From Rhizocola hellebori (GTDB lineage Bacteria; Actinomycetota; Actinomycetes; Mycobacteriales; Micromonosporaceae), in the NCBI RefSeq assembly GCF_016862955.1, contig NZ_BONY01000021.1, forward strand, positions 81,130 to 145,129: a stretch of 64,000 nt of DNA, in the 5' to 3' direction. Below are positions 24,568 to 32,729 of this stretch, piece after piece (positions within the stretch are counted from its first letter, which is position 1; each line of letters starts with the position of its first letter). The notes under the pieces were generated by a model. The model made no database searches, had not been told where the DNA came from, and was given only the letters and a program-made list of their open reading frames with translations. The translations under genes were made by a program, and so were the position numbers.

Positions 24568-24647
24568 CCGTGGCTGCCTCTGCCAGTTGGGCTACCCCCA
24601 CCCGAGTGGTGCGGGGGGCGGGACTCGAACCCGCACTTTTACCACGG
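24568..24647 (-). tRNA. tRNA-like unit 1, halves apparently in permuted order
   Basis: On the minus strand: CCGTGGT (24647-24641), a 6-nt variable-like loop, T-arm GCGGG-TTCGAGT-CCCGC (24634-24618), acceptor strand CCCCCGC (24617-24611), discriminator A and encoded CCA (24609-24607). Then a 5-nt linker and GTGGGGG (24601-24595), TA, a D-arm of the TAGCCCAACTGGCAGAGGCA type and GCCACGG (24574-24568). GTGGGGG pairs with CCCCCGC (one G-T pair) and GCCACGG with CCGTGGT (one G-T pair), as acceptor and anticodon stems would, but in swapped order. Reading it instead as a normal class II tRNA starting at 24696 leaves a C-C mismatch in the acceptor stem and an unclear anticodon. Confidence 0.45.
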
Positions 24648-24715
24648 TTGGTCAGCTTGAGCCTCAGCTTCAGCTTGCGCTCATGCGCACCCCGGCGCGT
24701 CGGCCGGGGAGTCTG

Positions 24716-25447
24716 TCATCGGAACAGGTATCCGAAAACCTTGTCACCGACCTTCTGGTCGACGGCGGTGGTGCCATTGGCTTCCTCGCGCGCGAACTTC
24801 ACCGCGTGCTGCAGCTTCTCGACCCGCTCCAGCAGCTCGGAAATCCGCTTGGCGGGCAGGGCGCCGGAGAACTTGACCGTAGTCCAATAGCCGATGGTGA
24901 TGTCCTCGTAGTAGACCTCGACCTGAGCCGGATGCTTCTCGGTGGCCTCGGCCTTCACATGGTTGCGCGGCACCTTCTTCGTCCGCAGCGTGCGCACCGG
25001 CTCGGTCGACCAGCAGTCGGCGGAATCGTTGAAGCTCCACGCTTCGGCGGCATCCAGCACGGGAAGCTTCTTGATGAAGGTGTGCAGGTCGGTCAGCTGC
25101 TTCTCAAGGAACAGCAGGTAGCTGACCGGGACATCGGTCAGCAGCGTCTGCTCGTCAACCACCACGTTGGCCCTGGCCACGCAGTTGGTGGCGTCCTTGG
25201 TGGCGGTGACGTCGAACAGCCGGGTCAGGCTGGCCGAGATGTCGCGCAGCACCTCCTCGGCGCGCACCTGCACCTTGGTCGACTCCGGCGGCAACTGCTC
25301 GCCTTCCTCGTCCTTGGCTTGGTACGTGCGCGCGATGCCGGACAGCAACGCGGCCTTCTGGACCGCGTGATGCGCCTCGGTGAGCTCCGCATAGGACTTG
25401 CTTTTTACGCCCTTTTCCACGGCGATGATCTGATTCAGCTTCGGCAT
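24716..25447 (-). CDS. Conserved actinobacterial/phage-type hypothetical (DUF7873-like)
   Basis: This 243-aa protein starts at ATG 25447 (MPKLNQIIAVEKGVKSKSY) behind a GGGAGGAACT-type ribosome-binding site. It is soluble, charged and mixed alpha/beta. Conserved-looking blocks are ELTEAHHAVQKAALLSGIAR, YQAKDEEGEQLPPES and DVPVSYLLFLEKQLTDLHTF. The pattern matches a conserved protein I know from actinobacterial genomes and phages (a DUF7873-like group, from memory and unchecked). It lies directly upstream of the tRNA-like array on the same strand, only about 20-70 nt from it, suggesting co-transcription. The function is unknown. Confidence 0.6.
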   Translation of the reverse strand: MPKLNQIIAVEKGVKSKSYAELTEAHHAVQKAALLSGIARTYQAKDEEGEQLPPESTKVQVRAEEVLRDISASLTRLFDVTATKDATNCVARANVVVDEQTLLTDVPVSYLLFLEKQLTDLHTFIKKLPVLDAAEAWSFNDSADCWSTEPVRTLRTKKVPRNHVKAEATEKHPAQVEVYYEDITIGYWTTVKFSGALPAKRISELLERVEKLQHAVKFAREEANGTTAVDQKVGDKVFGYLFR

Positions 25448-25505
25448 CCGTAGTTCCTCCCGATCGGGCGAAACCGTAGTCGAAGGCCTGGGTACAGGCA
25501 ACCGG

Positions 25506-26000
25506 TTAAGCCTGCGCCTGGCGGCTCCAGATGTCAGCACAGTCGGCGCAGACCGAGTCGGGGATCACGCCAAGGCGCATCAGGACGGCGAAGATTTTGC
25601 AGCCCAAGCAATAGGCGAAGACGGATTCCAGCACGGCCGCCGCGATGAGCACCCCCATCAGCAGGTAGGCCTCGGTGTGCAGGCCGAAACCGAGGGCGAG
25701 CACGGCCGCGGTCACCGACACCGCGGCGCCGATGCCCTGGGCGAAGCGTTTCGGTGGGCCGGCGACATGCTTGGGTGGCAGTTTCAGCAGCGGGGTCAGC
25801 ACGCGGGTGACGAGCTGGCCGAGCGGGCTCAAGGTGGGCCCGGTCAGGACGCGGGCCAGGAAGCCGTAGGCGATGACGGCGATCAGCCAGGGCTGGTCGA
25901 ACGCGATCGAGGCGGCGGAAAGGATCACCACGCCACCGGCCACCAGCCGGGCCGACACCTCGTTGACCGGGTTCGGGAAGCTGAACAAGGAACTCGCCAT
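25506..26000 (-). CDS. DUF4395 membrane protein
   Basis: This 164-aa membrane protein contains FPNPVNEVSARLVAGGVV at the start and about four transmembrane helices (including LIAVIAYGFLARVLTG and YLLMGVLIAAAVLESVFAYC). A cysteine-bearing helix end CLGCKIFA is followed by CADCADIW. The N-P-x-N-E-x-x-A-R opening, the helix count and the CxxC-like ends fit DUF4395. Such proteins often accompany thioredoxin-like or sulfurtransferase genes, but none is adjacent here. Confidence 0.85.
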   Translation of the reverse strand: MASSLFSFPNPVNEVSARLVAGGVVILSAASIAFDQPWLIAVIAYGFLARVLTGPTLSPLGQLVTRVLTPLLKLPPKHVAGPPKRFAQGIGAAVSVTAAVLALGFGLHTEAYLLMGVLIAAAVLESVFAYCLGCKIFAVLMRLGVIPDSVCADCADIWSRQAQA

Positions 26001-26112
26001 GCAGGCACTATAGCCAAGAGTCCTATCAAACAGCTAGGAGATATATGGTTGGTTTCCGGTGGCGTGGCGCACGCGTTTGCCGCCTGAGCGCCGGGGGTAA
26101 ACGCCCAGAACT

Positions 26113-27786
26113 ATGGTGTACCCCGATGGACGAACCCTCGCCGCGGCAGCAGCCGCGGTGCCGCGTGCTGACGCTGCGCCCCTGGGCGACGGCGGTCCCC
26201 CGTGGCAGGCGCCGGAAGGGTTCTGGCCCGGCCTGCTCGACGGGATAGCCGAGGCTGTGGTGGCCGTGGACCTCCAGGGCGTGGTTCGCAGCGCGAATGT
26301 GGTGGCGCAGCAGCTGTTGCCGATCGTGATCGGCAAGGTGGTCGACGGCGGCGGAGCGCTGCCGGAGGCGTTGCGCAGCGAGGCGAACGCGTTTGAGATC
26401 GATCACGACGACCGCCGCCTGCACGGGCGCAAGGTGGCCCTCAGCGGGCTGTCCGTCTGGTATGTGCGCGACGTCACCGAACAGACGATGAGGGTCGACG
26501 CTCTGCTCGCGGAGCGCTGGCGTTCAGCCTTCCTGGCCGAGGCCAGCCGCAGGCTGTCCGGGTCGCTCAACCGCGATCGGGTCGCGCGGACGGCAACCCT
26601 GCTCGCGGTGCCCGCGCTGGGTGACTGCGCGATCGTGTTCCTGCCCGGATCGCGCGGACGCACGCTTTGGTACAGGTTCGCCGGCGAAGCCGGTGAGGAG
26701 GGCAACGTGCACGGGGTCATCGAGGCCGGCGGCCTGCCCGAGGACTCACCCATCACCGAGGGGCTGGCGGGACTGCCGGTGGGCGACGACCCTCGCCTTG
26801 TCGAACACCTGCGATGGTTGCTGCCGAAGGACTTCAGCCGCACCGGTTCGGCCCTGCTGCTGCCGCTGCCCGGCCACGCGCAGCCGGCGGGTGTGCTGGC
26901 CGTCGTGCGCAGCGCGGGGCGAGCCGGCTTCGAACCGGTGGAACAGCACCTGATCCGGCAGTTCGCGGTCCGGACAGGCTCGGCCATCGCCTCGGCCGCG
27001 CTCTACACCGAACAGGCCCAGACCGCGGATCTGCTGCAGGCGAGCCTGCTCCCGGAGGCGCTGCCCGAGCTGGACGAGGTCGCCTTCGGCGCGGCCTATC
27101 GAGCCGCCCGCGAGCGGCTGCGGATCGGCGGCGACTTCTACGACGTCTTCGCCGGCCCCGACGGGCATTGGACTTTCCTGCTGGGCGATGTTTGCGGCAA
27201 GGGGGTGGAGGCGGCCGTCCACACCGGACAGGCCCGCCAGACGGTGCACGCGTTGCGGCTGCTGGAAAGCAGGCCGGCGAAGCTGCTCGAATTGCTTAAC
27301 CAAGCCGTGTTCAGCCGGGAGCGGCCGCAGCTGACCACGCTCGTCATCGGCAGCGTGCGGCCCAGCCCTCGGGGTGGTCTGGACATCGCGCTGGCTTCGG
27401 GCGGGCACCCGGCGCCGTTTGTGGTGCGAAGCGACGGCCGGGTGGAAGAGGTCGAAGTCAGCGGGCTGGCCATCGGCGTGGTCCCGGTCGCGACGTTCGT
27501 CCAGGTGGCTGTGCGGCTGGAGCCGGGCGACAGCCTTGTCGCCTACAGCGACGGCGTGACCGAGGCCCGGGGCGGGCCAACGGGATTGGAGTTTTACGGA
27601 CCAGACCGCCTGGCGAGCGTCCTGGCGAACTATGCGGGCGCCCCGGCGGCGGCGATGGCGCAGCGCATCGAGCAGACGGTCGGCGACTGGCTGGGCGGCC
27701 GTGAACACGACGACATCGCAGTTCTTGTCATCCAGGCCAAGCCGGCCCATAAACGCCGTCACCTCGTGGGAGTGCCGAACCAATGA
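26113..27786 (+). CDS. PAS/GAF SpoIIE-type PP2C phosphatase
   Basis: This 557-aa protein starts at ATG 26113. Residues about 40-115 form a PAS-like domain (GIAEAVVAVDLQGVVRSANV). A GAF-like domain spans about 140-310, ending near AVRTGSAIASAALYTEQA. The C-terminal 230 residues are a SpoIIE-type PP2C phosphatase: RIGGDFYDVF with the first metal Asp, LLGDVCGKGVEAAV with the second, and REHDDIAVLVIQ at the end. It should dephosphorylate a STAS-domain anti-anti-sigma factor, and one is encoded two genes downstream. Its stop overlaps the B12-binding protein start by 4 nt. Confidence 0.93.
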   Translation: MVYPDGRTLAAAAAAVPRADAAPLGDGGPPWQAPEGFWPGLLDGIAEAVVAVDLQGVVRSANVVAQQLLPIVIGKVVDGGGALPEALRSEANAFEIDHDDRRLHGRKVALSGLSVWYVRDVTEQTMRVDALLAERWRSAFLAEASRRLSGSLNRDRVARTATLLAVPALGDCAIVFLPGSRGRTLWYRFAGEAGEEGNVHGVIEAGGLPEDSPITEGLAGLPVGDDPRLVEHLRWLLPKDFSRTGSALLLPLPGHAQPAGVLAVVRSAGRAGFEPVEQHLIRQFAVRTGSAIASAALYTEQAQTADLLQASLLPEALPELDEVAFGAAYRAARERLRIGGDFYDVFAGPDGHWTFLLGDVCGKGVEAAVHTGQARQTVHALRLLESRPAKLLELLNQAVFSRERPQLTTLVIGSVRPSPRGGLDIALASGGHPAPFVVRSDGRVEEVEVSGLAIGVVPVATFVQVAVRLEPGDSLVAYSDGVTEARGGPTGLEFYGPDRLASVLANYAGAPAAAMAQRIEQTVGDWLGGREHDDIAVLVIQAKPAHKRRHLVGVPNQ

Positions 27787-28799
27787 GCCAAACCATTCCG
27801 GAGGCCGACCGGGAGCACTATATGCGGCTGCTCGAAGATGCCGCTGAGCCGGAAGCGGTGGACTTCGCCCAGAAGCTGTTGGCGCGCGGGGTCCCCGCGC
27901 AGGAGGTGCTGCTGCAGCTGGTCGCCGCCAGCCAGGCCGAGGTGGGCCGGCGGTGGGCCGAGAATCGGTGGAGCGTCGCCCAGGAACACGCCGCGACCCA
28001 TCTCAATGAACAGGTGGTGGCCGCGGTCGCGACGACGATCCGGCCGGCGCAGCCGTCGCGCGGGCGGATTGCGGTGGCGTGTGTGGACGGCGAGTGGCAT
28101 TCCTTGCCGGCCAGGCTTTTCGCCGAGGTGCTCCGGCTGCACGGCTGGGAGGTAAGGTTCCTGGGCGCGAGTGTGCCCGGCCCGCATCTGGTGTCCTACC
28201 TTCATTCCTACGATCCGCTCGCGCTGGCCGTGAGCTGTTCGCTGCCGACCCGGCTCGCGGCCGCGAAACGGACCATCGAGGCCGCTCAGGAAGCGGGCGT
28301 CGCGGTGCTCGCGGGCGGTGCGGGATTTGGTGAGAATGGGCGCTGGGCACGGCGGCTGGGCGCCGACCGGGTCGCCACCGATGCCGTGCAGGCGGCGCAG
28401 GAGCTGGCCGCCTGGCTGCCGGCCACACCGCGATCCAGCCCGCACCCGTTGCTGGTCGGCGACGACGAAGACGTCATGGTGAGCAAACACAAGCAATCGT
28501 TGGTGGACAGCGGGATGCGGCTGCTTGGCGAGCGCTTCCCCGCGCTGGCAAGGTATTCCGGGCACCAGCGGCAGGCGACGCTGGAAGACCTGGGCCACAT
28601 CGCCGACTTCCTCAGCGCATCACTGCTCGTCGATGACGCTGAGATGTTCACCTCATTTATCGGCTGGCTGTGCATAATCCTTGAGTCTCGCCGGGTACCC
28701 ATATCCACAGTGGACGTTGTGCTCGAGGCTTATCAGCGGGAGTTGTACGACTATCCCCGAGCGCTGCGGCATCTCAGCGCAGGGCGGAGGCAATTGTGA
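27783..28799 (+). CDS. Cobalamin-binding-fold sensor protein
   Basis: This 338-aa protein has a helical cap (residues about 10-90, with WAENRWSVAQEHAATHLNEQ, the W-x(9)-E-H signature of CarH/MerR-type B12 photoreceptors) and a Rossmann B12-binding domain (about 95-220). The latter has DGEWHSLPARLFAEVLRLHG, where D-x-E-W-H-S-L replaces the usual E/D-x-H-x-x-G lower ligand motif, then LAVSCSLPTRLAAA and VAVLAGGAGFG. A further C-terminal helical domain of about 100 residues (ARYSGHQRQATLEDLGHIAD) resembles phytochrome- or globin-linked sensors. No DNA-binding domain is present. Coupled between the phosphatase and the STAS protein, it is likely the light or B12 input to the partner switch. Confidence 0.8.
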   Translation: MSQTIPEADREHYMRLLEDAAEPEAVDFAQKLLARGVPAQEVLLQLVAASQAEVGRRWAENRWSVAQEHAATHLNEQVVAAVATTIRPAQPSRGRIAVACVDGEWHSLPARLFAEVLRLHGWEVRFLGASVPGPHLVSYLHSYDPLALAVSCSLPTRLAAAKRTIEAAQEAGVAVLAGGAGFGENGRWARRLGADRVATDAVQAAQELAAWLPATPRSSPHPLLVGDDEDVMVSKHKQSLVDSGMRLLGERFPALARYSGHQRQATLEDLGHIADFLSASLLVDDAEMFTSFIGWLCIILESRRVPISTVDVVLEAYQRELYDYPRALRHLSAGRRQL

Positions 28800-29173
28800 G
28801 CAGGATTGTGTATGTGGAGGCGGCGATTCAGGCCGCGCACACCGCTTCGGTGCGCATCGTGGGTGAGCTCACCTTCGAGTCGGTGGCCGAGGCACGCGAG
28901 CAGTTGCGCGCGCTGATCGACGCCGGCTGCCGGCATCTCGTGGTGGACATCGGCCGGCTGGATTTCTGTGACTCCACGGGCCTGGGTTTGCTGCTGCAGC
29001 TGCGCGCTGAGCTCATTGACGGCGCGGGCTGCCTGGAATTGCGCGGCGCGCATGGCCAGCCGCGCCGCATCCTCGACATCACCGGCGCGCACATTCTGTT
29101 CACCGCCGCAGAGCGCCATCGGACCACATCGCCCGCCACATCCAGCGGGCGAATGGGTGTGGGCAGCCACTAG
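28796..29173 (+). CDS. STAS-domain anti-sigma factor antagonist
   Basis: This 125-aa protein starts at GTG 28796, overlapping the previous stop (GTGA). It has the STAS fold: SVRIVGELTFESVAEARE, then HLVVDIGRLDFCDSTGLGLL, with the phosphorylatable Ser in the D-S-T-G-L motif that SpoIIE-type phosphatases act on. LRAELIDGAGCLELRGAH completes the domain. It is the expected substrate of the phosphatase two genes upstream and would release a sigma factor when unphosphorylated. No anti-sigma kinase (RsbW type) or sigma factor is adjacent. Confidence 0.92.
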   Translation: MSRIVYVEAAIQAAHTASVRIVGELTFESVAEAREQLRALIDAGCRHLVVDIGRLDFCDSTGLGLLLQLRAELIDGAGCLELRGAHGQPRRILDITGAHILFTAAERHRTTSPATSSGRMGVGSH

Positions 29174-29179
29174 CCAAGG

Positions 29180-29770
29180 TCAGGACGGCCCGGCGCCGCA
29201 GACGCGCCAACCGCCGGACTCCTTGAGCAGGTAGACGTCGAACTTGATTGGGCCCAACAGGGGCACCGTCAGCTCGACCGAGACGGTGGCGCCGAGGTTG
29301 TTGATGTTCTCTTTGCCGATTTTGTAGCCGACGAAGATGCCCAACCCGGTTCCGCCCGTGCCGTCCTTCTTTCCCTCGGACTTGAGCAGGCCACAGAGCT
29401 GCTCCTGCATGGTGGCCTCCTGCCCGTTGAGGGCAGCGGCGAGGAAACGGTCGGTGACCTGGCTGGGTGTGTCGGCCTTGGGCGGTGTGGGCGACGGCTT
29501 GTTGACCGGCAGCGCCTGCTCGGCCGGTGAATTCCCGGCCGGTTTGCCGGTCTGGCTCAGGCCGTAACCAGCGATGACACCTACCGCGAGAACGATGAGA
29601 CCGACCGCGAACAGGCTCAGCAACATCACGCCTAACCTACGGCGCGGACGGCGCGGTGGCGGCTCCTGCTCGTAGTAGGGAATCGCCGTGGTGGGCGCGG
29701 AAACCGGCGCCGAGCCCATATAGATCGGAAATTCCTTGGTGGGCTCGTCTTCGTGAGGGGAGCGGGCCAT
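29180..29770 (-). CDS. Single-pass membrane protein, DUF4878-like outer domain
   Basis: This 196-aa protein starts at ATG 29770 (MARSPHEDEPTKEFP); a start at 29791 would add seven residues. A cytoplasmic Pro/Arg-rich segment precedes one transmembrane helix (VMLLSLFAVGLIVLAVGVIAG), a Pro/Ser linker and an outer alpha/beta domain (VTDRFLAAALNGQEATMQEQ to GGWRVCGAG). The domain resembles the NTF2/DUF4878-type domain of many actinobacterial membrane proteins. It converges with the STAS gene. No function is indicated. Confidence 0.7.
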   Translation of the reverse strand: MARSPHEDEPTKEFPIYMGSAPVSAPTTAIPYYEQEPPPRRPRRRLGVMLLSLFAVGLIVLAVGVIAGYGLSQTGKPAGNSPAEQALPVNKPSPTPPKADTPSQVTDRFLAAALNGQEATMQEQLCGLLKSEGKKDGTGGTGLGIFVGYKIGKENINNLGATVSVELTVPLLGPIKFDVYLLKESGGWRVCGAGPS

Positions 29771-29845
29771 GAGGACGAAGGTACCCGGCAAGTTCCACAG
29801 GAAGGGCCAGATTTCGGGGGTGTGAGATAACAGTCCGGAATAGGA

Positions 29846-32626
29846 TTAATTGATCAACTCCGAATCGTCGGCGAGCAGGGCTCTGACCTGCTCCGCCTCC
29901 GGCATGCCGAGCCGCGCGTAAATCGCCGCTGCCTCGTTTAAACATGCCTGGCTCGACTTTCTTTCCCCGAGCTGGCGATAGGACATACCGAGATAGCGCA
30001 GGTCGAGCGCCTCAAGGGCAAAGTCGCGGGTCTGCCGGTGGATGGTCAGCGCGGCGTGGAGATGCCGCACCGCTTCAGAATGCTGGCCGGCCTGGTGACA
30101 GGCCTGGCCCAGGCAGTTCAGCGTGATCGCCTCGCCCCAGCGGTCGCCGATCTCCTGCCGGATCCGCAACGCCTCCAGGAAGTGTTCGCGGGCCTGGTCG
30201 AGCAGGCCGTCATCGAGATCCTGCTCGCCAAGGTTACAGATGGTGATGGCTTCGCCCCAGCGGTCGCCGATCTCGCGCCGAATCTCCAATGACCACTCCA
30301 GATATCGGCGGGCCTGTTCGGTCAGCTGTGCGGCGCCGAGGACAGCGCCGATGCCGTTGAGCGCCTGGGCTTCGCTGTGGCGATCGCCGTCGTCGCGGCT
30401 GACCTGCAGCGCCTGCTCGTGGAAACCGCGGGCGTCATCGAGCCGGCCAAGCTCGCGATAAGCCGTGCCCAGGCTGCTGAGCATGGTGAACTCGGCCTTG
30501 CGGTTGCCGCAGGCACGAGCACAATCCAAACCGATTTGGTGGGTACCGATCCAGTCGCCCCAATGCTTTTCAAGGTGAAACAGACCCCACAGCAGATTGG
30601 CCAGCCGCCAGCCGATCTCGAACTCCTCGCCCTCCCACGCCTGGCGGACCGCGGCGACCAGGTTGCCGCGTTCCACTTCGAGCCAGGCCAGCGCTTCGGC
30701 ATGGTCGCCGAAGCAGGGCAGGTCGCTGGGCGGCGCATGGTCGGGCAGCGGCGTGCGCCGCCGGTGCGGGGCCACCAGCGCGTCGGCGGCGGCCGCCGCG
30801 TAGAGGTCGTAGGTGAGCAGCCGGCGCACCGCCCCCCGCCGTTCGGCCTCCCCGTCGAAGGTCTGCGCCTGTTCGATGGCATAGGCGCTGAGCAGATCGT
30901 GGAAGGTGTACCGGCCCAGCTTGTGCTCGGTGACCAGGTGTGCGCGGGCCAGGTCGGAAAGCAGCTGGCGGGCCAGGGAAGAGGGGATCGCGGCCAGGTT
31001 GGCGGCGGCGGGAACGGTGACATCGGGGCCGCGATGCAGCCCGAGCAGCCGGAACAGGTGAGCGGCCGGTGTGGACAGCCGCTGGTAGGACCACGAGAAG
31101 ATGGGCCGGACTCCGGTGATGTGATCCCCGCCGTCGACGGCGTCGAGCCGCCGCTGGGTGTCGGCCAGCTCGGCGGAGAAGGTGGCCAGCGGGAAGGTGG
31201 GGTGGGCGGCGGCCCGTGCCGCGATGATGGCCAGCGCCAGCGGCAGCTGGGCGCAGCGCGTGATCAGATCGGCCACCGCGCCCGGCTCCGCGTCGAGGCG
31301 GGCTCGGCCGAGGTGGCTGGAAAGCAGATGGTGTGCTTCCTGCTCGCTAAGCAAACCAAGGGTCAGCGGATGGGCCCCTTCCATGGCGACCAGACCGGTG
31401 AGCTCGTTGCGGCTGGTGATGATGACCATGCACCCGCTACCCCCGGGCAGTAGCGGCCGGACCTGGTCGGCGTCGCGGGCATTGTCGAGCACGATGAGCA
31501 TGCGCCGTCCGGCGAGCAGGGTGCGGTACAGGTTGGCTTGTGCCTCAAGGCTTACCGGGATCTGCTCGGCCGCAATCGCGAACGCGTCAAGGAATCCGCG
31601 AATAGCCTCGGCCGCGGGCATCGGCTCGCGAGTGGGATGGAAGCCGCGCAGGTTGACGAAGAGCTGCCCGTCCGGGAACTGTGCGGCAGCGCGATGCGCC
31701 CACCGGATTCCGAGGGCGGTCTTGCCGATGCCGCCGGTCCCGTGGATCACCGTGATGGTGACGGTTTCCCCGCCCGCCTCGGCGGCGAGCCGGTCGAGCT
31801 CGCCCAGGGCGCTGTCTCGGCCGACGAAGTGCTTTGCCGGTACCGGAAGCTGACGAAACGCCGTCTGTCCAATGGCGACGGACGCGGGTTCGTGGCGCAG
31901 CAGGCTCGTGTGCAGCTCCTGGAGTTGCGAGCCAGGATCGAGCCCGAGCTCGTCGGCCAGATGCCGGCGCAACCGGTCATATGCTTGCAGCGCTTCGCTT
32001 TTCCGGCCCGTGCCGTGCAGGGCGCGCATCAGCAGCCCCACCATCCGTTCGCGCAGCGGATGGGCGGTTACCAGCTCGACCAGCTCCGGCACGTTCGGGG
32101 CGCAGCGACCCTGCTGCAGCTCCAGCTCGAGGCAGTTCTCCAGCGCGGTCAGCCGGTGTTCGTTGAGACGCGCGCTGGCCGCCTCGATGGTGCGTCCGGT
32201 CATCCCGGCCAGCGCCGGGCCCTGCCAGAGCGCGAGCGCTTCGCGCAACCGCGTGGCCGCGTCGGCGAGATGTCCGGCGGCCTGATGGTGCTGGGCAGCC
32301 GCCACCGCTGCCTCGAAAACCTGGGCGTCCAGCTCGCCGGTGTCCAGATGGATCCGGTACCCGGCCGGCTCGGCCGCGATCACGTGCTTCCAGCCACCGG
32401 CGCCGGGCAGCTGCTGGCGAAGGTGGGAGATGCAGTTCTGTAGCTGACGCCCGGCCGTCGCGGGCGGCGTCTCGTCCCAGACGGCATCGATGAGATAGTC
32501 GCGGTTGACGACCTGGTTGGGCGAAAGCAGCAGGACGGCAAGGATGCGGCTGTGCCGCCGCTCGAAGGTGTGGGGCTGACCGTCCGGGCGCAGGACCTTG
32601 AGCGAACCCAATATCCGAAACCTCAC
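29846..32626 (-). CDS. SARP-family regulator with NB-ARC and TPR domains (AfsR-like)
   Basis: This 926-aa protein opens with MRFRILGSLKVLRPDGQPHT, the SARP OmpR-type winged helix (LLSPNQVVNRDYLIDAVW), then a bacterial transcriptional activation (BTAD) domain to about residue 255. An NB-ARC ATPase follows: ITVIHGTGGIGKTALGIRWA (Walker A), GRRMLIVLDNARDADQVRPL (Walker B) and CMVIITSRNELTG. The C-terminal third holds TPR repeats (SLGTAYRELGRLDDARGFHE, CNLGEQDLDDGLLDQAREHF). SARPs activate specialised-metabolite operons by binding heptamer repeats. It is divergent from the FAAL gene and could control that pair and the RiPP operon. Confidence 0.95.
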   Translation of the reverse strand: MRFRILGSLKVLRPDGQPHTFERRHSRILAVLLLSPNQVVNRDYLIDAVWDETPPATAGRQLQNCISHLRQQLPGAGGWKHVIAAEPAGYRIHLDTGELDAQVFEAAVAAAQHHQAAGHLADAATRLREALALWQGPALAGMTGRTIEAASARLNEHRLTALENCLELELQQGRCAPNVPELVELVTAHPLRERMVGLLMRALHGTGRKSEALQAYDRLRRHLADELGLDPGSQLQELHTSLLRHEPASVAIGQTAFRQLPVPAKHFVGRDSALGELDRLAAEAGGETVTITVIHGTGGIGKTALGIRWAHRAAAQFPDGQLFVNLRGFHPTREPMPAAEAIRGFLDAFAIAAEQIPVSLEAQANLYRTLLAGRRMLIVLDNARDADQVRPLLPGGSGCMVIITSRNELTGLVAMEGAHPLTLGLLSEQEAHHLLSSHLGRARLDAEPGAVADLITRCAQLPLALAIIAARAAAHPTFPLATFSAELADTQRRLDAVDGGDHITGVRPIFSWSYQRLSTPAAHLFRLLGLHRGPDVTVPAAANLAAIPSSLARQLLSDLARAHLVTEHKLGRYTFHDLLSAYAIEQAQTFDGEAERRGAVRRLLTYDLYAAAAADALVAPHRRRTPLPDHAPPSDLPCFGDHAEALAWLEVERGNLVAAVRQAWEGEEFEIGWRLANLLWGLFHLEKHWGDWIGTHQIGLDCARACGNRKAEFTMLSSLGTAYRELGRLDDARGFHEQALQVSRDDGDRHSEAQALNGIGAVLGAAQLTEQARRYLEWSLEIRREIGDRWGEAITICNLGEQDLDDGLLDQAREHFLEALRIRQEIGDRWGEAITLNCLGQACHQAGQHSEAVRHLHAALTIHRQTRDFALEALDLRYLGMSYRQLGERKSSQACLNEAAAIYARLGMPEAEQVRALLADDSELIN

Positions 32627-32729
32627 CGATCTATGTTATTGGATTCATCGATTGGGTGAACAGGTCATCCGATGGCCAGTGAAGAAACGTGTGCACTTTG
32701 GATGAAGGCCACCGCCCATGCTGCTGGGC

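Noticed and set aside
24402..24647. A two-piece tmRNA
   Set aside because: There is no mRNA-like tag region, lengths are far too short, and the D-arm is a tRNA type.
24607..24696. A conventional 87-nt class II tRNA (Leu/Ser type) plus CCA starting GCCGGGG
   Set aside because: It has an acceptor C-C mismatch and no convincing anticodon arm; the 5' half at 24601 pairs better with this 3' half. Kept only as an alternative.
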